From positions 23,391 through 87,390 of the forward strand of contig NZ_JBHZOL010000055.1 of the NCBI RefSeq assembly GCF_042788235.1: a stretch of DNA of 64,000 nucleotides, read 5' to 3'. The position numbers and the translations under genes are program-made. Within the stretch, counting starts at the first letter, position 1; the number at the start of each line of letters is the position of its first letter. Positions 33,880 to 42,304 of this stretch are shown piece by piece. The DNA comes from Sphaerothrix epifaneia. Lineage in GTDB: Bacteria; Cyanobacteriota; Cyanobacteriia; Phormidesmidales; Phormidesmidaceae. The notes below the pieces were generated by a model. The model was not told the DNA's origin, did not search any database, and was given only the letters and a program-made list of their open reading frames with translations.

Positions 33880-34704
33880 ATGGCAAACCAAACCTCCATC
33901 CCCGTTGTTGTCAATGGAGCCTGCGGCAAAATGGGCCGTGAGGTGATTAAAGCCGTCTCTCAGGCAGCAGACATGCGGCTGGTGGGTGCAATTGACAAAA
34001 ACCCTACGGCTCAAGGCGAAGACATCGGCGAAGTGATTGGCTGTGGCCCGTTAGAAATTCCAGTTATGGCAGACTTAGAAGCCACGCTAGTCATGGCTCA
34101 ATCAGAAGGCCAGTCTGTCATGGTGGACTTTACCCATCCCGACACGGTGTACGAAACGACGCGGGCAGCGATCGCCTATGGGGTTCGTCCAGTTGTCGGC
34201 ACGACCGGACTCAGCGTTGAGCAGATTCGTGAACTGGCCGAATTCGCCGATAAAGCCAGCACGGGTTGTTTAATTATTCCTAATTTCTCTATTGGCGTAG
34301 TGTTGATGCAGCAGGCTGCTCAGCAAGCGGCTCAATACTTTAACCATGTCGAAATTATTGAGCTACACCACAACCAAAAAGCGGATGCCCCCAGCGGTAC
34401 CGCTGTGCAAACGGCACAGATGCTAGCTCAAGTTCAATCACAGTACAACCCCGCTGAAGTAAAAGAGTCGGAGCAGCTTCCGGGGGCACGGGGCGGAACA
34501 ACTGCTGAAGGAATTCATATTCACAGCGTACGGTTACCAGGATTGATTGCCCACCAAGAAATTATTTTTGGCGACCCAGGGCAAATTTATACGCTGCGTC
34601 ATGATACCAGCGATCGCGCTTCTTTTATGCCAGGGGTTTTGCTTTCTATCCGTCGCGTTATGCCCCTTAAGTCACTCATTTATGGCTTAGACAAAATCCT
34701 TTAG
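33880..34704 (+). CDS. dapB: 4-hydroxy-tetrahydrodipicolinate reductase
   Basis: A 274-residue enzyme of lysine and meso-diaminopimelate synthesis; it reduces hydroxy-tetrahydrodipicolinate with NAD(P)H. The N-terminal dinucleotide site reads VVVNGACGKMGREV. G-T-T-G-L-S precedes the hinge, and the catalytic block is EIIELHHNQKADAPSGTA with the active-site His pair and Lys. H-D-T-S-D-R-A-S-F near the end is also typical. The DAP-pathway partner dapF is elsewhere in this window (53042-53899). Monocistronic. Confidence 0.96.
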   Translation: MANQTSIPVVVNGACGKMGREVIKAVSQAADMRLVGAIDKNPTAQGEDIGEVIGCGPLEIPVMADLEATLVMAQSEGQSVMVDFTHPDTVYETTRAAIAYGVRPVVGTTGLSVEQIRELAEFADKASTGCLIIPNFSIGVVLMQQAAQQAAQYFNHVEIIELHHNQKADAPSGTAVQTAQMLAQVQSQYNPAEVKESEQLPGARGGTTAEGIHIHSVRLPGLIAHQEIIFGDPGQIYTLRHDTSDRASFMPGVLLSIRRVMPLKSLIYGLDKIL

Positions 34705-35028
34705 AGATTGTTTGATCTGAGTCAATTTCTAGCTTAAAAGGGTTGACAAAATTTTCCATAAAGCTAACTCAAACTTTCAGCAAAATATCCGCTATTTTGC
34801 TCAAGCCTAAAGCGATTTGCTTTGTTAAGCTAATCGACTTGCCTCTAGCTTGACAGGCAAAGCTGCCAGCCATTCTCAACTGAGGTGAGCAGTCTATCTT
34901 TCTAATGCGGCTTTGTGGATTGCTGGCGGCGGCGGGGTCTTAGCCCAGACTCTGGCTTAAAACTGAGTCACCGCTTGGGTTTTGCCACGTTTCATCAATC
35001 AAAAGAAAAGCTTGGCTCGATTAGGCAA

Positions 35029-35200
35029 AAAAAATTGCCTGACCCATATAGCCCCCCGGGTCAGGCATTTACCTGTAAGGACGCTTTTTAGCAAAGCTCT
35101 TCAAACATCTAAATTGCCCCCTAAGATGTTTGGGTGTGCTCTACCTGCGTTCTTCAGAATTGATTCCATTCTCCTATTTCAGCCTAATAAATAGCTTCGC
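35029..35200 (-). ncRNA. Candidate structured small RNA
   Basis: On the minus strand a 9-bp perfect hairpin CAAACATCT...AGATGTTTG (35132-35102), with a G-rich loop, is followed by a 10-bp perfect hairpin TGCCTGACCC...GGGTCAGGCA (35067-35036). The latter is followed by AA and eight T. This is a strong intrinsic terminator with no upstream minus-strand gene. The 5' end is a guess; a second terminator-like hairpin at 35220-35246 probably ends any transcript from further up. No known RNA family was recognised. Confidence 0.4.
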
Positions 35201-35219
35201 CATAACTACCGAAAGTCAT

Positions 35220-35246
35220 AAAAAAAGGCGTTGAAGAAAAGCCTTT
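35220..35246 (-). terminator. Orphan minus-strand terminator
   Basis: Read on the minus strand: AAAGGC, 11-nt loop, GCCTTT continuing to seven T in total. No minus-strand gene lies just upstream, because the plus-strand gene at 35434 points away. Confidence 0.55.
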
Positions 35247-35433
35247 AAAGTCCGTAAAAATACTAGATGTTTTTGAGGTTTCCTAAGAATAGTAAAACTC
35301 CTTCAAAACTCGGGAACAATTGCCCATCTAACTGCATCTATTAGTAACTTGCTACCTAACTGTAATCGCTGCCTGCTATCCTAAAAAGTAATACTCATTC
35401 ACCTTACGGTCTTTATACAAATTCCCAAAAGCC

Positions 35434-36156
35434 ATGCTGGTACCCTTAACCCGCGAAAAGTTCGATGAACTGCTGCCCAGTATGGCCACGGGTGAGCAGT
35501 ATCGTCATTACTGGGGTAAGTTATCTGATTTTCTGCGACGGCTTTTAATTTCAGTCGTGGCGGGGGTAGGGGTGTTTATCGCCCGGTTGGTGTTGGGCGA
35601 AGCTTTTGATCCGCTCACCTTTACGGCTGGTACTATAGCGGGTCTGTATTGGTTATGGAGTCCTGTTTGGCAGGCCAATCGGCGCAATCGTTGGGCTAGA
35701 CGCAACTCTTATAGCGGCTTTTGGCGCGGACGGGTGTTAGATGTCTTTGTGACAGATGAGGTGGTGAGCACCGAAGAAACGGTCAACAACCGGGGTGAGT
35801 TAGTTATTGTTGAAGACCGAGAACGCTATCTTAATCTGGAGTTGGGAGATAAGACAGGCTTTAGAACGCCGATTCAGACTGTTTTGAAGCGTGATCATCG
35901 ATTGATTCGGCGAGGCGACATTGCCGAAATGCTGGTACTTTCCAATCGAGAAGACCTCAGCCGAATCAATATGATTTCGGATGTTTATATTCCTGACCAC
36001 AAGCTTTGGGTGGGCGACTATCCCTACCTGCGTCGAGATACGTTTTTAGAAGTGCGACAAAAGCTACTGCCTGGTCGCTCTGCTTATCGTCGGCCCCGTC
36101 CGGTTGAGGAACCCATGTACGACTACGACGATGACTATTCGATAGGTCGCCAATAA
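35434..36156 (+). CDS. Conserved cyanobacterial membrane protein, function unknown
   Basis: A 240-residue protein. Two hydrophobic segments near ~35-56 (LLISVVAGVGVFIARLVLGE) and ~62-78 (LTFTAGTIAGLYWLWSPVW) form a hairpin, followed by a basic stretch (N-R-R-N-R-W-A-R-R-N) and a ~150-residue soluble domain rich in R and D. The C-terminus is acidic and Tyr-rich (Y-D-Y-D-D-D-Y). Similar proteins occur across cyanobacteria, sometimes labelled as phosphate-transporter-like without evidence. I see no transporter motif. It converges with the ABC exporter gene, 6 bp between stops. Confidence 0.75.
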   Translation: MLVPLTREKFDELLPSMATGEQYRHYWGKLSDFLRRLLISVVAGVGVFIARLVLGEAFDPLTFTAGTIAGLYWLWSPVWQANRRNRWARRNSYSGFWRGRVLDVFVTDEVVSTEETVNNRGELVIVEDRERYLNLELGDKTGFRTPIQTVLKRDHRLIRRGDIAEMLVLSNREDLSRINMISDVYIPDHKLWVGDYPYLRRDTFLEVRQKLLPGRSAYRRPRPVEEPMYDYDDDYSIGRQ

Positions 36157-36162
36157 ACGCAG

Positions 36163-37998
36163 CTACAGGTAGCTACTGGCCTGACGGCTAAACATAGTGT
36201 AGTAGCGTCCTGCTAAAGCCATGAGCTGCTCGTGGCTACCCTGCTCAATAATCTGGCCTTGTTCGAGTACTACAATGCGATCGCAAAGTTTGGCCAAAGC
36301 TAGCCGATGGCTGACTACAACTGACATGCGATTTTGAGCAATTGTGCGAAAAATACGGTAAATTTCGTGCTCATTTTTAGGATCGAGTGCTGCTGTTGGC
36401 TCGTCAAACACTAGTAACTCAACTTGCGTAAGCCGCATCAATGCCCGGGCGATCGCCACTCGCTGCCACTGTCCGCCTGATAGATCAACGCCCTCTTCTA
36501 GCTGTTTGCCCAAAGGAGTCTCTAGACCTTGCTCTAGGGTCGTTGCCAACTGTTCAATGCCAGCTTTTTGCAGAACGGCATAAATAGCTGTATCTGTTTT
36601 CATCTGCGGGAAATAGCCCCAGCCGACGTTTTCGCGCAGCGTTGCTGGGAACCGGGCATAATCTTGCATGACTACACCTAGGCGCGATCGCAGTTCGTCG
36701 AGCGTTAAGGTTTTGAGATTCTGGCCGTTCCAGTAAATGCTCCCTGCTGTCGGATCATAGAGGCGGCAGAGCAGCTTAGCCAGCGTTGTTTTACCTGCGC
36801 CGTTTTCGCCTACGAGTGCCACCATTTCACCCGGTTTAATGTCAAAGTCTATGGCTTTTAGCGTTGGCTGGTGAGCACCTGGATAAGTAAAGGACAAATC
36901 TCGAACCTGTATGCCTTGTCGGTCTGGCTCTGCGATCGCAGGCGGACACAACCGCTGACTGCCGGTGTGAAGTTGAGGTTGCAGATCTAAAAGCTGAAAA
37001 ATTGGCGCAGTCGCCAGCGAAACATCGTAAATATCGCCTGTATGGGCAATCAAGAGATACAAACTGCGTCGTAGCTGTAGCAAAATGCCCGTATAAAGGG
37101 CTAAGTCCCCCAGAGTAAACGTACCTGCCAGTACGCCCATCACTACGTAAACATAAGGAAAAGCCACCCCAACCCCACCCACTAAAGCCCAAATCATCAC
37201 TGTCCAGGCTCCATCCTGGCGGACTTGTGCCATTTTGGTAAACATCTGGTTAAACAAGCTGCGCCAGCGCTCAAGCAGCACATTTTGCAGTGAAAACAAT
37301 CGCACCTCTTTGGCAAAGTCTTCGCTGATAATCGTTTTGGCATAAATACTCATTTTGCGAGTGATACCAGCCTGCGTTTCTTCTACCCGCCAGCTTTTGC
37401 GATGGTGGCGAATTTCAACCAAAATGGAAGGAATGGAGGCTGCTAGCAGCACGGCTGGAATCCACGCAGCAATTGAAACCGAAACAATAACAGAGGGGAG
37501 AAAGGTAAAAATTCCCATCAAGGTAGCAGCCACAATGAACGAAAGACGTTGTAGCCGCTCTAACCCTTTTTCGCTAAGTTCTAGCAGGTTTAGCAGTGCG
37601 GGCGTCTCGAATAAGGCGATATCGTCAAAGTAAGCAACTTTTTCCAGTACCCGACCTCGACCATAGCCCTGTACGCGATCGCGTAGAGCAGCAAACAGGG
37701 TGGTACCGACAGAATCGACTGAATCAACAATTAGATTTAGCCCTAAAGCGATCGCAATGCTCCATAGCAGCTTCGGTTCTGCAAGAATATAGCTCAGCGG
37801 ATTGCTGACGCCGCCTTGCTCAACAACGCGTGAAGCTTCGTCAATAATGACTTTGCTCAAAAATAGAGAAATAGACGGCCCTGTGCCTGTTAACAGGTTG
37901 AGCAAAGCCAAGTTGCGTAGTTCTTGAGGCGCTGCCTGAAAAACCATGCCTACGCTACGCCTGAGGGCTTGAAAGGGGGTTAATTCTAGAGGCTGCAT
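36163..37998 (-). CDS. ABC transporter, fused permease and ATPase
   Basis: A 611-residue half-transporter of the exporter type: an N-terminal membrane domain of about six spans (~20-310) and a C-terminal ATPase. Walker A VGENGAGKTTLAKLL, signature LSGGQWQRVAIARAL, Walker B LLVFDEPTAALD and the switch His (VVVSHRLAL) are intact. The ATG at 37998 (MQPLELTPFQALRRSV) is preferred to a TTG 34 codons upstream, which would add an implausible leader. It probably acts as a homodimer. The substrate cannot be inferred; neighbours give no hint. Confidence 0.9.
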   Translation of the reverse strand: MQPLELTPFQALRRSVGMVFQAAPQELRNLALLNLLTGTGPSISLFLSKVIIDEASRVVEQGGVSNPLSYILAEPKLLWSIAIALGLNLIVDSVDSVGTTLFAALRDRVQGYGRGRVLEKVAYFDDIALFETPALLNLLELSEKGLERLQRLSFIVAATLMGIFTFLPSVIVSVSIAAWIPAVLLAASIPSILVEIRHHRKSWRVEETQAGITRKMSIYAKTIISEDFAKEVRLFSLQNVLLERWRSLFNQMFTKMAQVRQDGAWTVMIWALVGGVGVAFPYVYVVMGVLAGTFTLGDLALYTGILLQLRRSLYLLIAHTGDIYDVSLATAPIFQLLDLQPQLHTGSQRLCPPAIAEPDRQGIQVRDLSFTYPGAHQPTLKAIDFDIKPGEMVALVGENGAGKTTLAKLLCRLYDPTAGSIYWNGQNLKTLTLDELRSRLGVVMQDYARFPATLRENVGWGYFPQMKTDTAIYAVLQKAGIEQLATTLEQGLETPLGKQLEEGVDLSGGQWQRVAIARALMRLTQVELLVFDEPTAALDPKNEHEIYRIFRTIAQNRMSVVVSHRLALAKLCDRIVVLEQGQIIEQGSHEQLMALAGRYYTMFSRQASSYL

Positions 37999-38139
37999 AG
38001 GGTAGATGCTCTTAGGTGTAAAAGCTTGCTGCCACGATGCCTGACAGCTTTTTCCTATGTGCCAATACAGAAAAGTTGGGCAAATTACGGACAAAAGCAA
38101 TAGCGTTTGCCAAAATGCATGAGTCAGAAGCTTTAATTT

Positions 38140-38261
38140 CTATGGCGCTAAGGCACCTTGATCGCTTTGTGGGCAACGGCTACTAGAGCTAAAGACAGCG
38201 TAAAAATTTTCTGCAAGCCCTGACAGCAAGCCCTGCCTTTAGCCTTCTGCTTTTAGCTATA
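38140..38261 (-). repeat. Dispersed intergenic repeat, copy 6 (rearranged)
   Basis: The right end CTTTTAGCTATA and the 'ctgcaagccctgacag' core match copy 5 closely. The left portion contains an extra GGCTACTAGAGCTAAAG, as if two elements met or an insertion occurred. Confidence 0.5.
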
Positions 38262-38303
38262 TTGCCTATGGCTTTACCGCTTAAACGACTGGTTGAATAC
38301 AGC

Positions 38304-38330
38304 AAAAAGGCAGACAAAAAATTGCCTGCC
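38304..38330 (-). terminator. Rho-independent terminator of the RRM gene
   Basis: On the minus strand a GGCAG...CTGCC stem is followed by TTTTTG, 58 bp beyond the RRM gene stop. Confidence 0.65.
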
Positions 38331-38388
38331 TAAATAGCTCTTTGCAGCTAACGCTACTGATAAGCTAAAACCTATATTTTGTTAACTG

Positions 38389-38679
38389 CTAGAAGGAAGC
38401 GCGTCGATAGCTGCCGCCGCCACTGCTACGAGATTCGTTGCGAGGTTTGGCTTTATTGACTTTCATTTCGCGGCCCATCCACTCGGCCCCGTCTAAGGTT
38501 TCGATTGCTTTTTGCTCCTCGTCTTCTGCCGCCATATCGACAAAAGCAAAGCCACGGGGACGCCCGGTTTCGCGATCGGTTGGCAAACTAACTCGGTTGA
38601 CATTGCCATATTCGGCAAATACTCGCTCTAAATCTTCGCGAGTGACATCGTAGGACAAATTGCCCACATAAACAGACAT
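38389..38679 (-). CDS. RRM-type RNA-binding protein (Rbp family)
   Basis: A 96-residue protein with a single RNA recognition motif. RNP2 is SVYVGNLSYDV (residues 2-12) and RNP1 is RGFAFVDM (~43-50), with the aromatic residues that stack on RNA in place. A short Gly/Ser/Arg-rich tail (RSSGGGSYRRASF) follows. Cyanobacterial Rbp proteins of this type are often cold-induced, and some help target photosystem mRNAs to thylakoids; that is family knowledge, not visible here. GGAGAT lies before the ATG. The 200-bp leader is long, as in cold-regulated rbp genes. Confidence 0.93.
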   Translation of the reverse strand: MSVYVGNLSYDVTREDLERVFAEYGNVNRVSLPTDRETGRPRGFAFVDMAAEDEEQKAIETLDGAEWMGREMKVNKAKPRNESRSSGGGSYRRASF

Positions 38680-38890
38680 AGGAACATCTCCTTAATCAAT
38701 AACATGTAGCGAGTCAAACGGAGATGTAGCTGTCATCGAAATCGAAATCGACATTGAAACAAGCGTGCTCTACCGAAAACTAACTTTCTTCAGCCTAACA
38801 CTATTCTGAAATGCGAGACAAGCCTAGCTCAGGATGATAAATCATCCGAGTTAGCTGGCACAGTGATGATGGCAGTTGATGCGATCGCCT

Positions 38891-39304
38891 TTAGGAAGGA
38901 ACCCGCAGCAAATTAGTCACTTGGCCGTGCATAAAGGCGATATTGGGATCGCGCTGAATAGCCTGATAGTATCGTTTTTCAAACTCTGTCCCCTGCTCTA
39001 CGGGGCGTAGCAGTTGGCGAGCATCCTCAAGTAGCCCATTAACCTGCCCTAAGGTCATTGGTTCTTTAGCATCTAAGGCTTCGTCGATTTGAACAATAAA
39101 CTTAGAGATAGCCCGCAGCCAGTTAAACCACTCATGCTCAACCACAAGCTGAAAAAACTCACCGCTAGAGCGAATGCGGCCATGCATTTGCTCGTAAAGA
39201 ATTTTTTCTGAATCGAGTAAGGCTTTGTGGAGTTTGAGCAGAATAGCTCGTAACTGACGCAGGCGATCGAAGGGAATGTTTAGATCAGGATCCATTACGG
39301 TCAT
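38891..39304 (-). CDS. Conserved helical protein, function unknown
   Basis: A 137-residue soluble protein predicted to be almost all alpha-helix. Key phrases are LRAILLKLHKALLDSEKILY and the W-F-N-W-L-R-A-I-S-K motif, then Y-Y-Q-A-I-Q-R-D-P-N near the C-terminus. I do not recognise a named domain. The ATG at 39304 or one at 39295 (MDPDLNIP) could be used. No operon partner: the next minus-strand gene upstream is separated by a dispersed repeat. Confidence 0.75.
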   Translation of the reverse strand: MTVMDPDLNIPFDRLRQLRAILLKLHKALLDSEKILYEQMHGRIRSSGEFFQLVVEHEWFNWLRAISKFIVQIDEALDAKEPMTLGQVNGLLEDARQLLRPVEQGTEFEKRYYQAIQRDPNIAFMHGQVTNLLRVPS

Positions 39305-39390
39305 ATTTTAAGTGCGGGCGCTTTCTTCATCTTGTCACAGGATTTTCTCTCATTCGGGTTAGTTGGGCTAGATAGAGCCAGACAGATGTG

Positions 39391-39490
39391 ATAGCTAAAG
39401 GTAGAAATTAGCAGGCAGAGAGCAAAAGAAAGGCTTTTCTGGCAGTGGCTTGCAGCCATAAAGTGTTTCAACGCTGGTGGCTACAGCTAT
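39391..39490 (+). repeat. Dispersed intergenic repeat, copy 7
   Basis: A clean full-length copy: ATAGCTAAAGGTAGA ... GTGGCTACAGCTAT, with the core 'aagaaaggcttttctggcagtggcttgcagcc'. It is the best reference copy for the family in this window. Confidence 0.7.
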
Positions 39491-39554
39491 CTCTGCTAGC
39501 GGTTGTAGATTGAGCCAATATAGCGATCGCCCGGTGCCAAGCAGCAGAAGTTTT

Positions 39555-39989
39555 TTAGTCTCTCCCAGCCGCCGAAAACTGAGCAAGCCACTGCTGCAAC
39601 TCCGCTGTCAGTGGCCGACGGCGACGACTGGTTCGGTCAATACAAACATGTCGGGTCAGTGCTTGGGCTAACGGGCGATCGCGTTCAATTCCTTCATCAC
39701 CCCGCCAGATCTGATAGCTGACCACAAAGCTGCTTTGATCTAAAGCCTGGGGGGTTAGCCCAACTTCGACGCGATCGCCACAAAAAAGAGGCTGATAAAA
39801 ATCAACCTCTGCATGGACAATCGGCACCGCGATCGCCCCTGAGCTAAAAAAAAGTTTCAAATTTACCCCCGCCTCTGCTAAAGCAGCCTCATAAGCTTCA
39901 TGGCAGAGACAGAGGCAGTTAGCAAAATAAACAACTCCGGCTGCATCCGTTTCAGCAAAACGAATAGTTCGCCCATAGGAAAAGGGCAT
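39555..39989 (-). CDS. 1,4-dihydroxy-2-naphthoyl-CoA thioesterase
   Basis: A 144-residue hotdog-fold thioesterase of the phylloquinone pathway; it releases DHNA before prenylation. The N-terminal catalytic block is YGRTIRFAETDAAGVVYFAN, with the conserved Asp of T-D-A-A-G-V-V-Y. H-A-E-V-D-F-Y-Q-P and C-G-D-R-V-E-V follow, as in the 4-hydroxybenzoyl-CoA thioesterase/DHNA-CoA hydrolase group. Length is typical. Its start overlaps the stop of the upstream M23 peptidase gene, so the two are co-transcribed, although their functions look unrelated. Confidence 0.87.
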   Translation of the reverse strand: MPFSYGRTIRFAETDAAGVVYFANCLCLCHEAYEAALAEAGVNLKLFFSSGAIAVPIVHAEVDFYQPLFCGDRVEVGLTPQALDQSSFVVSYQIWRGDEGIERDRPLAQALTRHVCIDRTSRRRRPLTAELQQWLAQFSAAGRD

Positions 39990-41308
39990 CAGCTGGCATT
40001 CGGCTGAGCCGGACGGAACGGCAGATCTGGCGTAGTCACTGCTGGCTTAATCGCTGGTGTCGCTTCAGCATCCCCCCCCAAAATGAGAGACGCAATTGGG
40101 CCGTTCAGGGTTTGGTTAAAGTTAGCTAGCGCGTAACCCAATAGCTCATTCGGACTCATAGCCACCCAGCCATCACCCGTCAGTTGTCGCACCTCAAAGT
40201 GCAGGTGTGGCCCCGTAGAGTTACCTGTGCTACCCACTAAACCAACCACTTCTCCCTGCTCCACCCAGTCTCCTGGCTGCACCAACAGACGCGACATGTG
40301 CCCATAAAGCGTCTCTTCAGTGCCCTCTTTATGGCGCAAAATGACTGTTAAACCGTAGCCTCCAAGAAAATCAGCCGTCACCACTCGTCCTGCTTGAGCA
40401 GCGATCACCGGGGTACCTAAAGGCGCACCCAAATCGGTACCCGAATGAAAGCGCTGCGTGCCATAAATAGGGTGTACTCGCCAGCCAAACAAAGAGGTAA
40501 TCGGAGCCGGTACCGCCAGCGGAAAAATATAGTTTTGCACCCCTTGCCGCAGACTATTGAGCGGACGCAGCAAGCGATTGTAGTAATCACGTCCAGCGGC
40601 TGTGCTACCGCCAGAAAAGTTGATGCCGTTGGCACTAATATTCACTGGCCCCACATTGACTGAAGGAGTCCCCCCGACCCCTGCTTCAGCCACCCTTTGT
40701 TCTCCACCATTGGTAGGGAGGGCGGGCAAAGTATTGCTATTACCGCCGCTAACACCACCGCAGACAGTATTGGGCACGCTTTGCCCCTGCTGTAATGTGG
40801 CCTGACAGCCTGTAGAGCGCTCTGAAAAAACCAGGGTTGGGCTTTCAGTCGCCCCAACGCTGTACTCAGTGGGATCGACAAACACTGAGTTGTACCCTGG
40901 CGGTACCTCATCCGTGGCCGGAAGCGTAGCCGGAACAACCTCGCTAGGCGGCGTCACCGTCGGAGCTTCAACGGCCGGAACCGATTCAGTGGCCGGAGCC
41001 GCTACCGCCGGAGCACTGGGGGCAACTTCTGCGGTTGGAGCAGTCTCAATTTTTAACTCGGCAGCTTGAGCTAACGAGAGCGGCGCGGCGGGAGCCGGAG
41101 CCGGAGCCGGATCAGAAGAAACAGTCAGGGTTAAGTCAGCAGCTTTGGTAGACAACTCTTCTAAGGGTTGTTCGTTGGGCAGGGATTCGGCCATGACCCA
41201 ACCACTGCTCAGGAGGCCAAATCCACCGATAAGACAAAAGCCACGCAGCATCAGCAACGTTGCCCTGCGGATTGGAAAATCTGGCTTAGGGCTGGGCTTT
41301 GAAGGCAT
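39989..41308 (-). CDS. M23 family metallopeptidase, exported
   Basis: A 439-residue peptidase from the ATG at 41308 (MPSKPSPKPDF). An N-terminal hydrophobic segment (LMLRGFCLIGGFGLLSSGW) acts as signal. A long Ala/Pro/Val-rich linker (~55-150) with P-A-P-A-P-A repeats follows. The C-terminal lysostaphin-like domain has SLFGWRVHPIYGTQRFHSGT (zinc His), D-L-G-A-P, Y-G-H-M and HLHFEVR (zinc His). All metal ligands are present, so active peptidoglycan cleavage is expected. It shares a base with the DHNA-CoA thioesterase start. A second M23 enzyme is at 54425-55354. Confidence 0.9.
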   Translation of the reverse strand: MPSKPSPKPDFPIRRATLLMLRGFCLIGGFGLLSSGWVMAESLPNEQPLEELSTKAADLTLTVSSDPAPAPAPAAPLSLAQAAELKIETAPTAEVAPSAPAVAAPATESVPAVEAPTVTPPSEVVPATLPATDEVPPGYNSVFVDPTEYSVGATESPTLVFSERSTGCQATLQQGQSVPNTVCGGVSGGNSNTLPALPTNGGEQRVAEAGVGGTPSVNVGPVNISANGINFSGGSTAAGRDYYNRLLRPLNSLRQGVQNYIFPLAVPAPITSLFGWRVHPIYGTQRFHSGTDLGAPLGTPVIAAQAGRVVTADFLGGYGLTVILRHKEGTEETLYGHMSRLLVQPGDWVEQGEVVGLVGSTGNSTGPHLHFEVRQLTGDGWVAMSPNELLGYALANFNQTLNGPIASLILGGDAEATPAIKPAVTTPDLPFRPAQPNAS

Positions 41309-41362
41309 ACCATCTCTCCGTACTGAATGCAGTCTCAAATCGCGAGTCAACAGCGCAAATTA

Positions 41363-42181
41363 TTAAGTATTGTATCCCAGGGCGATCGCCCCTGGCGGCA
41401 TATCAATCTCGTCTCCGTCTGAGTGCTGGGTTGGCGCTAACCTTACCCGCAGCGATCCCTGTTCAGAGACGCCAATCACGCGACCAGAGTGCCCATCAAT
41501 GTTAACAGTTTGACCGAAATTGATTAACAGGCTTTCGTAGGTTTTCCGGAACGTCACGGTATCTACTTTTTGGTGAAACTGATACCCCTGGACAATACCT
41601 CGCAGTACCAGGGCTGCTACTGTTTCCAAACGCTCAAGAGCCGCCACCGGAAAGTCAGCCAAGACTGTCGCTAAATTTATCCCGATCGTCGGTACCGGAT
41701 TAGTGACATTCAAACCCACACCGATCACCGCCTGAGTTATCAGCCCAGCTTCGATCCGCGTTTCCGTTAAAATGCCGCCGAGTTTTCGGCTCTGAACCAC
41801 CAAGTCATTCGGCCACTTGATCTGCACGGGTATACCCAGTGTTCTCAAAGCCGCCGCTATTCCCCAAGCACTATATTGGGTCAGGCAGTGGGCTTGATGA
41901 ACCGACAAGTTGGGTACTAGCGCTAGTGACAAATAAAGCCCACCCAACGGTGATTCCCAAGTACGCCCCCACTGCCCGCGTCCGGCTGACTGCTGCTGAG
42001 CAATCACAACGCTACCTGCCGGGGCATCTGCTTTGAGCAGTTCCCACAGCTTGGCGTTGGTAGAGCTGAGATTTTCAAATAGATGAATATGGAACTGGGG
42101 ATGAACTAAGCTGAGCGATCGCTCAAGCCCCAACGACTGAGCCGGGGCAGCTAAGCTTTGGTGTAGCTGGTGAAGATCCAA
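41363..42181 (-). CDS. birA: Biotin--[acetyl-CoA-carboxylase] ligase
   Basis: BirA attaches biotin to the acetyl-CoA carboxylase carrier protein. Recognisable blocks are FENLSSTNAKLWELL, the biotin/ATP loop AGRGQWGRTW (the G-R-G-R/K-x-G-R-x-W type), KWPNDLVVQSRKLGGIL with the catalytic Lys, and VGVGLNV. The C-terminal SH3-like cap ends in S-G-R-V-I-G-V. There is no DNA-binding domain, so it is the monofunctional type. The start is unclear: a TTG at 42181 gives a family-like length, but the frame is open to a GTG at 42301, four bases from the divergent gene. Confidence 0.88.
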   Translation of the reverse strand: MDLHQLHQSLAAPAQSLGLERSLSLVHPQFHIHLFENLSSTNAKLWELLKADAPAGSVVIAQQQSAGRGQWGRTWESPLGGLYLSLALVPNLSVHQAHCLTQYSAWGIAAALRTLGIPVQIKWPNDLVVQSRKLGGILTETRIEAGLITQAVIGVGLNVTNPVPTIGINLATVLADFPVAALERLETVAALVLRGIVQGYQFHQKVDTVTFRKTYESLLINFGQTVNIDGHSGRVIGVSEQGSLRVRLAPTQHSDGDEIDMPPGAIALGYNT

Positions 42182-42304
42182 AAAGCAGAGGCCAAAAACG
42201 CTCTGTCGCCAGCTTATCACGCTTGCAACCCAGCAGAGGGCGGCCTGATCACGGCAGAATTGATCAAGTAAACAAATAAACCCTTTCGCTGAAATCTCCA
42301 CCTC

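Larger units (their letters stand above)
34705..35433. other. Large gene-free gap with minus-strand RNA structures
   Basis: 729 bp, the longest gap in the window. The left half (34705-34980) shows nothing I can name. The right half carries three hairpins, two with T-runs on the minus strand (see 35029-35067 and 35220-35246). No minus-strand gene exists to use them. A short open frame with an AGGAG too near its ATG (~22 codons, 35106-35171, minus) is not called as a gene. Confidence 0.5.

Noticed and set aside
35106..35171. 22-codon minus-strand ORF in the dapB downstream gap
   Set aside because: AGGAG is only one base from the ATG, and the sequence overlaps a perfect hairpin, so structure explains it better than coding.
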